Part shown: one piece after another, positions 42,179-50,117 of the stretch
How the letters are laid out: each line of letters opens with the position of its first letter
Position numbering within the stretch: position 1 is the stretch's first letter
NCBI RefSeq assembly: GCF_014640335.1
Contig: NZ_BMGT01000004.1
Location: forward strand, 1-64,000
Origin: Edaphobacter dinghuensis
Lineage (GTDB): Bacteria > Acidobacteriota > Terriglobia > Terriglobales > Acidobacteriaceae
Direction: 5' to 3'
Length of the DNA: 64,000 nucleotides
Position numbers and translations under genes: made by a program
The notes under the pieces: generated by a model
Databases searched by the model: none
Told to the model about the DNA's origin: nothing
Seen by the model: only the letters and a program-made list of their open reading frames with translations

Positions 42179-44754
42179 TGAGATGGGTCTCCTACGAGTT
42201 CGACACTAGCCCAGTAGTATGGCATCAACCCTTTTCGCTCAACCATCAATTGAGCATTTCGCAGCGCTTCTGCCTTTGACTTACCTTGCTCTAGATTGTT
42301 GTAAAAAGAAGTCATCAGTAGCTCAGTACTTCGGTCCTCAAGCTCCCACAGAGACATGACCACGCTGTCGGCACCGGCCTCGAGAAACGCATTGCCTAAG
42401 TTGGCCACATCCGCTTCGCCAATCGGACCATCGCCTGTATTGCATGCAGAAAGGGTAACCAGGGTCGCCCTTAGGTGCATTCGACGTACTTGTTGGACAG
42501 TCAGGCGCCCATCGGTGGGATCTTTGTCATCGGGCACAAACACCAAGGCCGACTGATCCGGGAATTGAACATTCGCATAACCATGCAACGCGAGATGAAT
42601 TACTTGGTACTGATCGAGTGGAAGGTGTGAAAATGTCGTGAGCGTTGCTGCTTGCCCCACAAGCACCGTAGCAGAGCTTCCGAAGCCTTTAGCTATCGTC
42701 TCCACCTCTCGCTTGCTTTCCGGAATAGAGACAAATTCACTTGGCTCAGCCAAAGCGGTGTCTGACAACAGTAAGTTGGCGGGATATTGACGTTGTTCGG
42801 TACTGGCGGCTACGCCCACGAATTTGCGCACCTCAAGAGCCGGAGGCGGCTTTCGGCCTCGTAATAAGGCAAGCACGGTGGCCGATGGGCTGACGCTGAA
42901 GACATGATCGACAAGCGCGTAACGGCTGCTGTCCCAAAGAGCCGCAAAAGGCAGGCGATTTAGTTCTCCGTCCGGGACCACAATGACATTCGTCTTCGCT
43001 CTGTATTCGACAATGGGGCGTAACAATTGCTCGAACAGAAGCGCTGCGCTCTCTTTGTCCTCTGCGCGTGCATGGATAGACTTCTCATACCGAATTACCG
43101 CCTGGCTGATTTCACTCTCTGGCGGGAGTCCATACGCTCGCACTCCGGAGTTCGTGACGACCACTACGTGAGATAGCGGCTCGCCTAAAACGTATTCGAG
43201 CAGGATTTCCGATGGCTTGAGATTTTCCTGTATCGACTTCAGAGGAAGTGGGCTTCTGGCTACCTCGGTCGCAAGGGGCGGATCACCATCGTGATCTGCA
43301 TTCTCTAAGGCCTTTTCCAACTCCTGTTTGACGCCGGGGTTGTCCGTTTGAATCAGCTCGAGATTTAGTTGCTTTATTCGGCTTTCTATCGGGGAGGGCT
43401 CATGTGGAGTTGCGATTGTGTGATGTTCGAGCGCCTGTGCCTCAATACGTCCGTGCGCAGATTCGATCATAGAAAACGCATCCGCAAGCTTGCCCTGTCT
43501 GCAGAGCAGGTCGAATGCGCCGGAGTAGACATCTCTCATCTCTGTCAGCAGATCTCGCTCAACGGTTTGGGTCGGCGCTGTAGCCAAAAGTGAGTTGATG
43601 AGAGTAGAGCTTTTCTCGTAAAACAGCTCCGCTTCAGCCCGCCTGTTCATCTTGTCCAGAATTTCTGCCTTGATTGCCAGATTGCGTGGGCTGTAGTACA
43701 TCTCCTCCGAAAGATGAGCATTTGCATCGATCGCAAGATCGATGTTCTTCAAGGCCGCATCCAATTGCGCTTGATGCTCATAGGCCTCTGCGAGGAGGGC
43801 CGCAGTTACGGTTATCGCTCTCCATGATTTCAGTTTCTGTGAGTATTCGAGCGCGGAGGAGAACTCTGTAATTGCATCCGGCCACTCTCCCTGGGCCTCG
43901 TACACCTGGCCCTTTGCGTTCATGATTTGTAGCAGATGGGCATCTAAATTTCTGGTTGGTAGGTGCTCTATAGCGTCATTTGCCAAAGCAAGAGCTTCTT
44001 GATAACGTCCCAGACCTCGAAGCGCATCGATTTTCGAGTTGATGGCGATGGTTGGGTAGGCCACTCCAGGTGACGTGCGAGCAGTGGTGATCGCTTCGTC
44101 GAGTGCTCGAAGAGCTTCCTGATAATGGTGTAGCTCTACAAGCCCAGCACCATACACGCTGGCGTAGCGAACGTGAGCCGCAGGATCGTGTAGGTACTTT
44201 GCAACAATCCAAGCGCGCAACACTAGTTTTTTTGCGCCCGCCAGATCGCCGAGGAAAAACTCACAGATGCCGCGCTCCCCTACCGCCCGCATCGCCAGCA
44301 AGTAGTGTCCTTGTCGCATGGCGATATCCTGCACTTTCTCCCATGTTTGTTCTGCTATGCCGGCATCATAGTTTGTCTCGATCATTCCTTCTATTGTCAG
44401 GATGCGGAGGCGAGTCTCCGCGGCCTGAGCGGCAGGAAGAGTAAGATCCTGATTGAGCTCGATGAGAAGAGAAGGCGTTGGATCCCAATCCGCCCTGGGA
44501 ATCATTTGGCTCACATGGGCATAGAGGGCCTGAGAAGGTCGATGCTCCTGAAGAAACAGCAGTTCCGCTCGGTGATAGATGGGTGTTGCACCCATCCAGT
44601 CGTTATTCCAAGCAAGCCGGTCGGCCGCCGAGAGAAGATCCTCAGCGCTGCTCCCATCGGTGATGCGATAGCGGTGCAGCAGCATCGCGGCAGAAATTGC
44701 ACACACGGCAGCAAGAATGACGTAGACCTTCGTTGCGACCCTCAATCTCCTCAT
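42169..44754 (-). CDS. TPR protein with C-terminal CHAT (caspase-like) protease domain
   Basis: 861 residues from ATG 44754 (GAGGA ribosome site). A single N-terminal membrane helix (about 8-27, VYVILAAVCAISAAMLL) is followed by TPR-like helical repeats to about residue 420 (for example HYQEALRALDEAITTAR, RYQEALALANDAIEHLP and EWPDAITEFSSALEYSQ). A linker coiled region comes next. The CHAT domain (about 560-861) has the His/Cys dyad of caspase-like proteases: His724 in VIHLALHGYAN and Cys771 in VTLSACNTGDGP, then VVMSLWELEDRST and YYWASVELVGDPSQW. CHAT proteases are usually switched on by a bound signal protein and cut a specific partner. Translational overlap with the S41 peptidase suggests a two-protease unit. 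Confidence 0.9.
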   Translation of the reverse strand: MRRLRVATKVYVILAAVCAISAAMLLHRYRITDGSSAEDLLSAADRLAWNNDWMGATPIYHRAELLFLQEHRPSQALYAHVSQMIPRADWDPTPSLLIELNQDLTLPAAQAAETRLRILTIEGMIETNYDAGIAEQTWEKVQDIAMRQGHYLLAMRAVGERGICEFFLGDLAGAKKLVLRAWIVAKYLHDPAAHVRYASVYGAGLVELHHYQEALRALDEAITTARTSPGVAYPTIAINSKIDALRGLGRYQEALALANDAIEHLPTRNLDAHLLQIMNAKGQVYEAQGEWPDAITEFSSALEYSQKLKSWRAITVTAALLAEAYEHQAQLDAALKNIDLAIDANAHLSEEMYYSPRNLAIKAEILDKMNRRAEAELFYEKSSTLINSLLATAPTQTVERDLLTEMRDVYSGAFDLLCRQGKLADAFSMIESAHGRIEAQALEHHTIATPHEPSPIESRIKQLNLELIQTDNPGVKQELEKALENADHDGDPPLATEVARSPLPLKSIQENLKPSEILLEYVLGEPLSHVVVVTNSGVRAYGLPPESEISQAVIRYEKSIHARAEDKESAALLFEQLLRPIVEYRAKTNVIVVPDGELNRLPFAALWDSSRYALVDHVFSVSPSATVLALLRGRKPPPALEVRKFVGVAASTEQRQYPANLLLSDTALAEPSEFVSIPESKREVETIAKGFGSSATVLVGQAATLTTFSHLPLDQYQVIHLALHGYANVQFPDQSALVFVPDDKDPTDGRLTVQQVRRMHLRATLVTLSACNTGDGPIGEADVANLGNAFLEAGADSVVMSLWELEDRSTELLMTSFYNNLEQGKSKAEALRNAQLMVERKGLMPYYWASVELVGDPSQWI

Positions 44755-45157
44755 CGACGATCCTCGTACATGCTCACCACGCGGGCCTCCAGGGGACGCC
44801 TAGTCACGAAACAGTGCCTACTGCAGTCTGGTGCGAGAGAGGAAATACGTCACCGAAATTCGTTCAAACTTGCTTATAAGCAAAATGTGAGCTGGCCTTG
44901 CTGGTAAATCGTTTATGTATTATTGTCAACGACGCCCGGTTAACGCCCTGCTCGACGTAAGCCAGCATGAAAAAAGAGGCGGCGAGACCTCGCGTTATTT
45001 GTCGGCAGCATTTCGCGTCGGCTGACTCCCGGCTTGCGTGCCCACGATCTTTTACCATCAGCCACTTTGGAAGCGTGTTTAGGCCGAAAGTTTTTCAGTC
45101 AAAATTCGCAACGCTTGGCCGAAGCCGCTCACTATCGTAGGGAGGACTCTTGTCCTG
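44755..45157. promoter_or_regulatory. Divergent promoter region between CHAT unit and PAS sensor
   Basis: 403 bases with no supported gene. Holds the palindrome at 44870-44883 and a GGGAGGA ribosome site for the PAS gene near 45140. Minus-strand frames here have no family resemblance. Confidence 0.55.
44870..44883. promoter_or_regulatory. 14-bp palindrome TTGCTTATAAGCAA, copy 1
   Basis: A perfect 14-bp palindrome centred about 122 bases upstream of the CHAT gene start. The same element with one changed base lies at 48604-48617, about 127 bases upstream of the exporter gene. Matching sequence and spacing argue for one shared regulator. The binding protein is not known; the nearby AraC-type or XRE-type protein, or a response regulator of the orphan kinase, are candidates. 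Confidence 0.6.
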
Positions 45158-46324
45158 ATGAAGAGACAATCGGCGCTTCCCGCCACCCGAGTTCCGCTCT
45201 CGTTCCGGGTTTCAAGAGAGATTGCATATATTACGGCGGTTCTTGTGGGCTGCGGGGCGTTTGGCATGACAGTTGTGCTGAAACATGCGGGATTTCCACT
45301 CGATCCCGTCTGGGTTGTCTTGTGCGCAACTCTAGCGGCGGTGTGGACCGGGGGAAGTGGTCCCGGACTAACTACGACCTGTATTGTGTTGGTGCTCTTT
45401 GCTGCGCAAATTACGAATGGGCAACTCACGCTGGGATCGTGCCTCCGTCTAGGACTGCTTATGAGCGCATGTCTCGCTGTGGTAGGTTTCATCGCCCTAA
45501 AGAACCGGCGCTTCGCCGAAGCTATGGTTGAAATCGTGTTTCTTCGCCGGATCGTCCACTGGGCGCCCATTCCCCTTGTGCTCTTTGGACGGGAACGAAT
45601 CGTCGAATATTGCAATGCAGCATTTGAAGCTCTTTATGGGTGGAGCTTTGAAGAACTCAAAGGCCGGCCGCTTCCGATACCCGATCGTGAACTGGAAACC
45701 TGGCACGAACTTGAGCAAGGCTTGAGGTCTGGCCGTGAGTTCCGGAATGTCAGGGCAGTGCGGATTCGCAAGGACGGATCAGAAATCAACGTCCGTATTT
45801 CTGGGGTTCCTTTAACGGATGATAATGGCAACCCGGCCGGCCTTGTAGGGCTTGCAGTAAAGGACGATTCGAACTCTTCTCCGGATCTATCCCCGAGCAC
45901 ACTGCAGTTTATCGCCACGAGATGTGGTGATTTTGTCTGTCTCACCGACGAAGGACATCGGATCCATTTCCTCAATGATACTGCGCGGGAAGTCTTGGGG
46001 ATTGACATCAAATCACCACAAGCATCTCTTAACCTTCTCGATTTTGTTTTTCCAGAAGATCACCAGAGGATCGTGCCCGAGCTTTCTCACTTGCCATTGC
46101 ATGGATCTCTGCCATCTGTCTGGCTCAGGATTCCCGATCGAAGATCTGACGGTTTCATCCAGATCCATGGCGGCGTCTATGTATTACCTGACGAACAGGC
46201 GAGCGGCGGAAAGCAGTTTGCCTATGTCTGCCAGCGCGTGAACGAGTCATCTGGTCTCCAAGAGCCCCAGGTTCCGGAGAGCTTGCCTTCTCAGCCAGAT
46301 TTGAGAATGTGCCGACAGCCGTAG
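45158..46324 (+). CDS. DUF4118-like membrane sensor with two PAS domains and no output domain
   Basis: 388 residues from ATG 45158. Three or four membrane helices occupy about residues 20-115, with the KdpD-type signature WTGGSGPGLTTT. A first PAS domain follows (about 125-235: FGRERIVEYCNAAFEALYGW, then EELKGRP, RKDGSEINVRISGVPL) and a second, weaker one (about 250-360: CLTDEGHRIHFLNDTAREVLGI). Such sensors normally continue into a histidine kinase, a cyclase or a HTH domain. Here the protein stops after a Pro/Gln-rich tail (LPSQPDLRMCRQP), and no kinase homology is found in other frames in the 281 bases after it. It may be a truncated kinase or a signalling partner of the orphan kinase upstream. 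Confidence 0.78.
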   Translation: MKRQSALPATRVPLSFRVSREIAYITAVLVGCGAFGMTVVLKHAGFPLDPVWVVLCATLAAVWTGGSGPGLTTTCIVLVLFAAQITNGQLTLGSCLRLGLLMSACLAVVGFIALKNRRFAEAMVEIVFLRRIVHWAPIPLVLFGRERIVEYCNAAFEALYGWSFEELKGRPLPIPDRELETWHELEQGLRSGREFRNVRAVRIRKDGSEINVRISGVPLTDDNGNPAGLVGLAVKDDSNSSPDLSPSTLQFIATRCGDFVCLTDEGHRIHFLNDTAREVLGIDIKSPQASLNLLDFVFPEDHQRIVPELSHLPLHGSLPSVWLRIPDRRSDGFIQIHGGVYVLPDEQASGGKQFAYVCQRVNESSGLQEPQVPESLPSQPDLRMCRQP

Positions 46325-46605
46325 GATTGCTGAACACCAACGGGCAATCACTTGAAGTTTCCAGCATTTGATTTGACGTCAAGCCCATGAGATCATGCAC
46401 GCAACCGAATGAAAATCCTCGAATTTGCAGCTGGGAATAGACCACCTACGAAGTGAACAAGCGATTCTATGACAAAAGCGGTCAATTATTGCGGTGCAGG
46501 ATCATTGCTTCGCTAGTGCGAGGAGGGACTGGCGAGTCAAGCTGATTACGTCAGCATCGTCGAGCCACTTCCTCCGGGTCACTCCCCTCCGAGTTTCTTC
46601 AGACC

Positions 46606-48477
46606 TTACACTGTTGATTTGCCGATAGGATTATTGGTTTTGATCAGGTCGGGCAACAGCGCATCCTCGAAAGACAGCGTCAATTCTTCATGCGTGTCCG
46701 ACTCTGCCTCGTGCTCGAGTAAGCTGCGATAGAGGGGGCTGTGGCGATAGAGGAAAGTATGCGTGCCCGCCGAGTCAATTTCTCCGGCATCGAAGAGAAT
46801 GATGCGATCAGCCCACAACAGCGAACGGAGACGGTGAGAAATGATGATGAGAGTTTGTCTCGTATCTCTGTGCGCCAGAGCATTAAGAATGGCGTGCTCG
46901 GTCGGAAGGTCAAGTGCCGATGTTGCTTCGTCCAAAAGCAATATCGGCGTTTTCCTTAAGATTCCCCTCGCCAAGGCTACGCGCTGACGCTCACCGCCGG
47001 ACAGTGCAACTGCTTCCGGGCCGAGAGGTGTGTCCAGCCCCAGCATCAAGTTCGCGACGATGGGCCGTAGCTGCACGAGGTCCACGATCTCGGATAATTC
47101 CTCGTCATTCGTCTTGGGATTTCCAAACAGAAGATTCTCGCGTAGTGTTCCCGAGAACAGGACTGGATGCTGTGGTACATAACAGATAGCCCGGCGCAGA
47201 CTCTGCAGGGTGTAATCGCGAATCTGCCTTCCCTCAAGCCATATCGTGCCGGCCGTGGGCTCGGCCATTCTGGCGAGCAGCCGAGAAAGTGTAGACTTGC
47301 CGCAGCCGCTTTTTCCTGCGATCGCTAGACACTCTTCCGGCTCGATATGGAACGAAACACGCTTTAAGACTCTGGTATCGCCAGAATAGGAAAAGCACAC
47401 ATCCTGACAGGTCAGACCCGATTGCAATGGATTCGGAACCACGCTGATCGATCCATCGTCACAGACGCTTGGTCTGGACTGAAGCACCTCGCGTATACGT
47501 CGGATACTGGCATTCACCCGCTGCGTTCTTGAGTAAAGCTCCATTGCGCTCGATATTGGATCAAAGATCCTCGTGATGTATGTATAAAACGCAAAGAACG
47601 TACCAATGCTGAGCGCTTTGGTTTGATATTCGTGAATGCCCACTTCAAGTACTGCCAGAATCGCAATTGCCATCACGGCAGTGACTGCAACAGTGAAAGC
47701 AATTTCAGATCGTCTTTGCTGCCATTGCGCCTCAACCATTTGAGACCATGCGACCACGACTCTTGACAGCTGTCTTTCTTCTGCGCCCAGCAATTGAATT
47801 TGTGGAACGGCGCCGAGGTGCTCGGCAACAACACCGGACGCCCGCCCTACGCTGGCCTGCGCCGTATTGGCACAGTCCCGAATATGGCTTCGAAATTGGG
47901 TTCTCACCCAATGGAATATAGGAAACAATGGCACGATCGTGAGCGCCATGCGCCAATTCAGAGAGAGCATGACTACGAGATTTACGACGAAGAACACGAC
48001 GCTGCGAAAGGACACATTTGCGGCGTCAGATCCGAACTCGGCAACCTGCTGCACATCTTGTTCTACCCGCGCCATCTTTTCGCCCAAGAATGTGCGCTCG
48101 TGCCAGTCTGCCGACAGTATGGTCATGTGTCGTAGCAGACCCACCCGCAGATCCTGGCTCAACGATTGTGTTGTACGAAAACTGAGCAGTGACGCCTGTC
48201 CCCCAACGACAACTCGAGCGAGATAGCAGAGCGCAATCAGGGCCCCGACAGAGACAGCCTCGAACCGCCGATGTTCAAGAATATCCTTGTCCACAAGGTG
48301 TCGTATGAGCAGGGGGTCAAGGGTGCCGAGTAGGCCTGCCGTCAGCGTGGCGGCCAACGCAAGAAACATCCTCAGCTTGTATGGCGTCAGGCGCTCCCAT
48401 AGCCATGCAGGCGTGCTTTTTTCGGAGATTGCCTGCTCATGACAAGGCGGCTCAGCACATTCGAAATGGGACTCCAT
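46606..48477 (-). CDS. ABC exporter, fused permease and ATPase (probable lasso peptide exporter)
   Basis: 623 residues from ATG 48477; a GTG two codons earlier is also possible. Six membrane helices lie in about residues 30-320 (FLALAATLTAGLLGTLDPLL and so on). The ATPase domain has Walker A GKSGCGKST, Q-loop YVPQHP, signature LSGGERQRVALARG, Walker B ILLLDEATSALD and H-loop IISHR. It has no C39 peptidase domain, which fits lasso systems, where the leader is removed by B1/B2 before export. It faces the regulator and biosynthetic operon from the other strand and is the only complete exporter near the peptide genes, so it is assigned as the McjD-like exporter and probable self-protection factor. 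Confidence 0.87.
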   Translation of the reverse strand: MESHFECAEPPCHEQAISEKSTPAWLWERLTPYKLRMFLALAATLTAGLLGTLDPLLIRHLVDKDILEHRRFEAVSVGALIALCYLARVVVGGQASLLSFRTTQSLSQDLRVGLLRHMTILSADWHERTFLGEKMARVEQDVQQVAEFGSDAANVSFRSVVFFVVNLVVMLSLNWRMALTIVPLFPIFHWVRTQFRSHIRDCANTAQASVGRASGVVAEHLGAVPQIQLLGAEERQLSRVVVAWSQMVEAQWQQRRSEIAFTVAVTAVMAIAILAVLEVGIHEYQTKALSIGTFFAFYTYITRIFDPISSAMELYSRTQRVNASIRRIREVLQSRPSVCDDGSISVVPNPLQSGLTCQDVCFSYSGDTRVLKRVSFHIEPEECLAIAGKSGCGKSTLSRLLARMAEPTAGTIWLEGRQIRDYTLQSLRRAICYVPQHPVLFSGTLRENLLFGNPKTNDEELSEIVDLVQLRPIVANLMLGLDTPLGPEAVALSGGERQRVALARGILRKTPILLLDEATSALDLPTEHAILNALAHRDTRQTLIIISHRLRSLLWADRIILFDAGEIDSAGTHTFLYRHSPLYRSLLEHEAESDTHEELTLSFEDALLPDLIKTNNPIGKSTV

Positions 48478-48897
48478 ATTCACTGCATTCTTTTGTCCTC
48501 AAGTCTCAACAAATCAGAAAGTTCTTACATCGCGTCTTCCGTTCCTTTTGCGCCGCCCCTTATTGCAGCATCTGCTCGTGAGAGCAATGATTTTGTGTGC
48601 ATATTGCTTATAGGCAATATGGTTTTGCGTAACCTTGACAGCTTGGTTATTCGACTGTCTTATCTGAAGTGGATGCAGCATTATTGGCCTCTGCAGACCG
48701 GAAGGTTTACGGGAGGCCCGACGCGATGTAAGGCTCATCAGCTGATGGTGACCTCCTCCCAAACCCGATGCGACCGACCTCCAGGTCAGATACCAGATAG
48801 AGTCCACAGCAGGATTAGCATGGGTTTGCGAAGGAGTTTCCGTTCGCAGTCTACGGAGATAACTCTCTTGGTGAATGTAATCAGCCGAAGGTTGTAG
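48478..48897. promoter_or_regulatory. Divergent promoter region between exporter and AraC-type regulator
   Basis: 420 bases, with the second copy of the TTGCTTATAAGCAA-like palindrome at 48604-48617. Reading frames across it have no family resemblance. Promoters for the exporter (minus) and the regulator (plus) should both be here. Confidence 0.5.
48604..48617. promoter_or_regulatory. TTGCTTATAGGCAA palindrome, copy 2
   Basis: Differs from copy 1 at one base (A to G). The symmetry extends outward to ATATTGC...GCAATAT (48601-48620), an imperfect 20-bp palindrome centred about 127 bases upstream of the exporter start. See copy 1 at 44870 for the shared-regulator argument. Confidence 0.6.
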
Positions 48898-49533
48898 ATG
48901 AAGATTTATAGACTTAACGAATACCCATTTCTGGAACCTAGCCGAGAAAAAAGCATCTGTCGGCCGCGTCGCGCGATCAATAACTGTTGTCATGGTTTTT
49001 TTTGTGCCTCCCAGTTTCCTTATGAGGACATAATTGTGCCGACGCCCTCACAAGATTCGCTATCCGAACCCGAACGCAAGCTGATCGACCTGATCCGAGA
49101 CACAAGAGCGAATCCCGAGGACAAACTTCATGCAATCCTTCTCGAGCGGCCAGAGGAGTTCATGCAATACCTCATCAACGATTCTCACGGCGCAGTAAAG
49201 TTGCGCCTGTACGTCGTGGCTGCCGAACTCGGCATAGGGATGAAAACACTTCAGCGCAACTTTGCGAAGAAATACAAAAAGGCGATGGTCGACTTTCACC
49301 TTGAAGCAAGGCTCGACTTTGCGAAATTCTTGTTGCGTGTTATGCGAGGCGAAAAGATGAGCGTGATCGCGAAGCACATTGGGTATGATCGCGAGCCCGA
49401 GTTCACTCGCTTTTTCGAGAAGCTTATGCATGAACCACCTGCCAAATGGGCCGAGAAAGAACACCGCCGCGCAGATCGGAAAGCAGCTCAGCTACGCGCT
49501 GACCAAGAGAATCATCCGCCCTCCTCACTGTAG
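48898..49533 (+). CDS. AraC-type helix-turn-helix regulator
   Basis: 211 residues from ATG 48898. The N-terminal 90 residues match no family I know and include two Cys-rich spots. The DNA-binding domain (about 100-185) has two helix-turn-helix parts: KLRLYVVAAELGIGMKTLQR and MSVIAKHIGYDREPEFTRFF, the second ending in the AraC-like EKLMHEPPAKW. It is followed by a basic tail. It lies 308 bases upstream of the lasso operon on the same strand and is divergent from the exporter, so it is the best local candidate for controlling both. The N-terminal start is uncertain, since no strong ribosome site precedes it. Confidence 0.8.
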   Translation: MKIYRLNEYPFLEPSREKSICRPRRAINNCCHGFFCASQFPYEDIIVPTPSQDSLSEPERKLIDLIRDTRANPEDKLHAILLERPEEFMQYLINDSHGAVKLRLYVVAAELGIGMKTLQRNFAKKYKKAMVDFHLEARLDFAKFLLRVMRGEKMSVIAKHIGYDREPEFTRFFEKLMHEPPAKWAEKEHRRADRKAAQLRADQENHPPSSL

Positions 49534-49841
49534 CGCCATGTCGGCCGATTGACTGCATGCACTCCGCATTTTGTCGCATCCTGCGTAGCGGTTTTTCTTG
49601 CAACCTAGAAATCCAGGTGACAGACTAAGCCTCACAGTTGGGCCGACAGCTGTCCTCTCGAGCAACTTCCGGACAGCGTCGCGCAGTAGCCACACTTCGG
49701 GCAGCAGCATTTCTCAGTCCGATATGTAGCCGTCAAGGATTGCAGGCAAAGGGCGCCCCTACGTAAGACGGACGTCTCGCAGTCCATTTCACGGCGCAGC
49801 AGTGCGACCAATGCGTCTCGCCCTCCTTAGAGGAGGCTCCC
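49534..49841 (+). promoter_or_regulatory. Promoter region of the lasso peptide operon
   Basis: 308 bases with no gene. No precursor-like reading frame was found here on the plus strand, which matters because precursor genes often precede B1. It ends with the strong ribosome site AGAGGAGG just before the B1 ATG. No clear palindrome matching the 44870/48604 element was seen. Confidence 0.5.
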
Positions 49842-50117
49842 ATGCTCGCTCCCAGCCCTCAGCTCACTTCTGTCGTCACCACTGATGGTGCCGTCATCCT
49901 GGATGCGAAACAAAACCTCGTCATCTCGATTGATCCGATCGGTGGTTATATTTGGGATCGACTTGGCAAGGGGCAGAGCGTCGAATCGATTGTTCTTGAT
50001 CTGGTCACTGATACTGGAGCTATGCCAGAGGTTGTTGAACGCGACGTTCAGGAATTTCTCGCGGACCTCTTTGCACGACACCTTCTTGTAGATTCTTCAG
50101 GCCGGCGAACCAAATGA
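49842..50117 (+). CDS. Lasso B1 protein: PqqD-like RiPP recognition element
   Basis: 91 residues from ATG 49842 (ribosome site AGAGGAGG). The PqqD-like fold is clear: VVTTDGAVILDAKQNLVISIDP, IGGYIWDRLGKGQSVESIV, then ERDVQEFLADLFARHLLVD. Such stand-alone domains bind the leader of the precursor and hand it to the B2 protease and C cyclase. The length is normal for the family. Its stop overlaps the next gene by 4 bases (ATGA), the first of three translational overlaps in this operon. Confidence 0.9.
   Translation: MLAPSPQLTSVVTTDGAVILDAKQNLVISIDPIGGYIWDRLGKGQSVESIVLDLVTDTGAMPEVVERDVQEFLADLFARHLLVDSSGRRTK

Noticed and set aside
45034..45531. Plus-strand frame of 165 codons overlapping the PAS sensor gene
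   Set aside because: The other frame shows the membrane helices and PAS motifs; this one is an out-of-frame shadow.
48514..48993. 159-codon minus-strand frame between the exporter and the AraC-type gene
   Set aside because: Low-complexity, no domain, covers the divergent promoter region and runs into the AraC-type coding sequence on the other strand.
49534..49841. Search for a precursor gene upstream of B1
   Set aside because: No short plus-strand frame with a ribosome site and leader motif was found; the frame at 55854 is the only good candidate.
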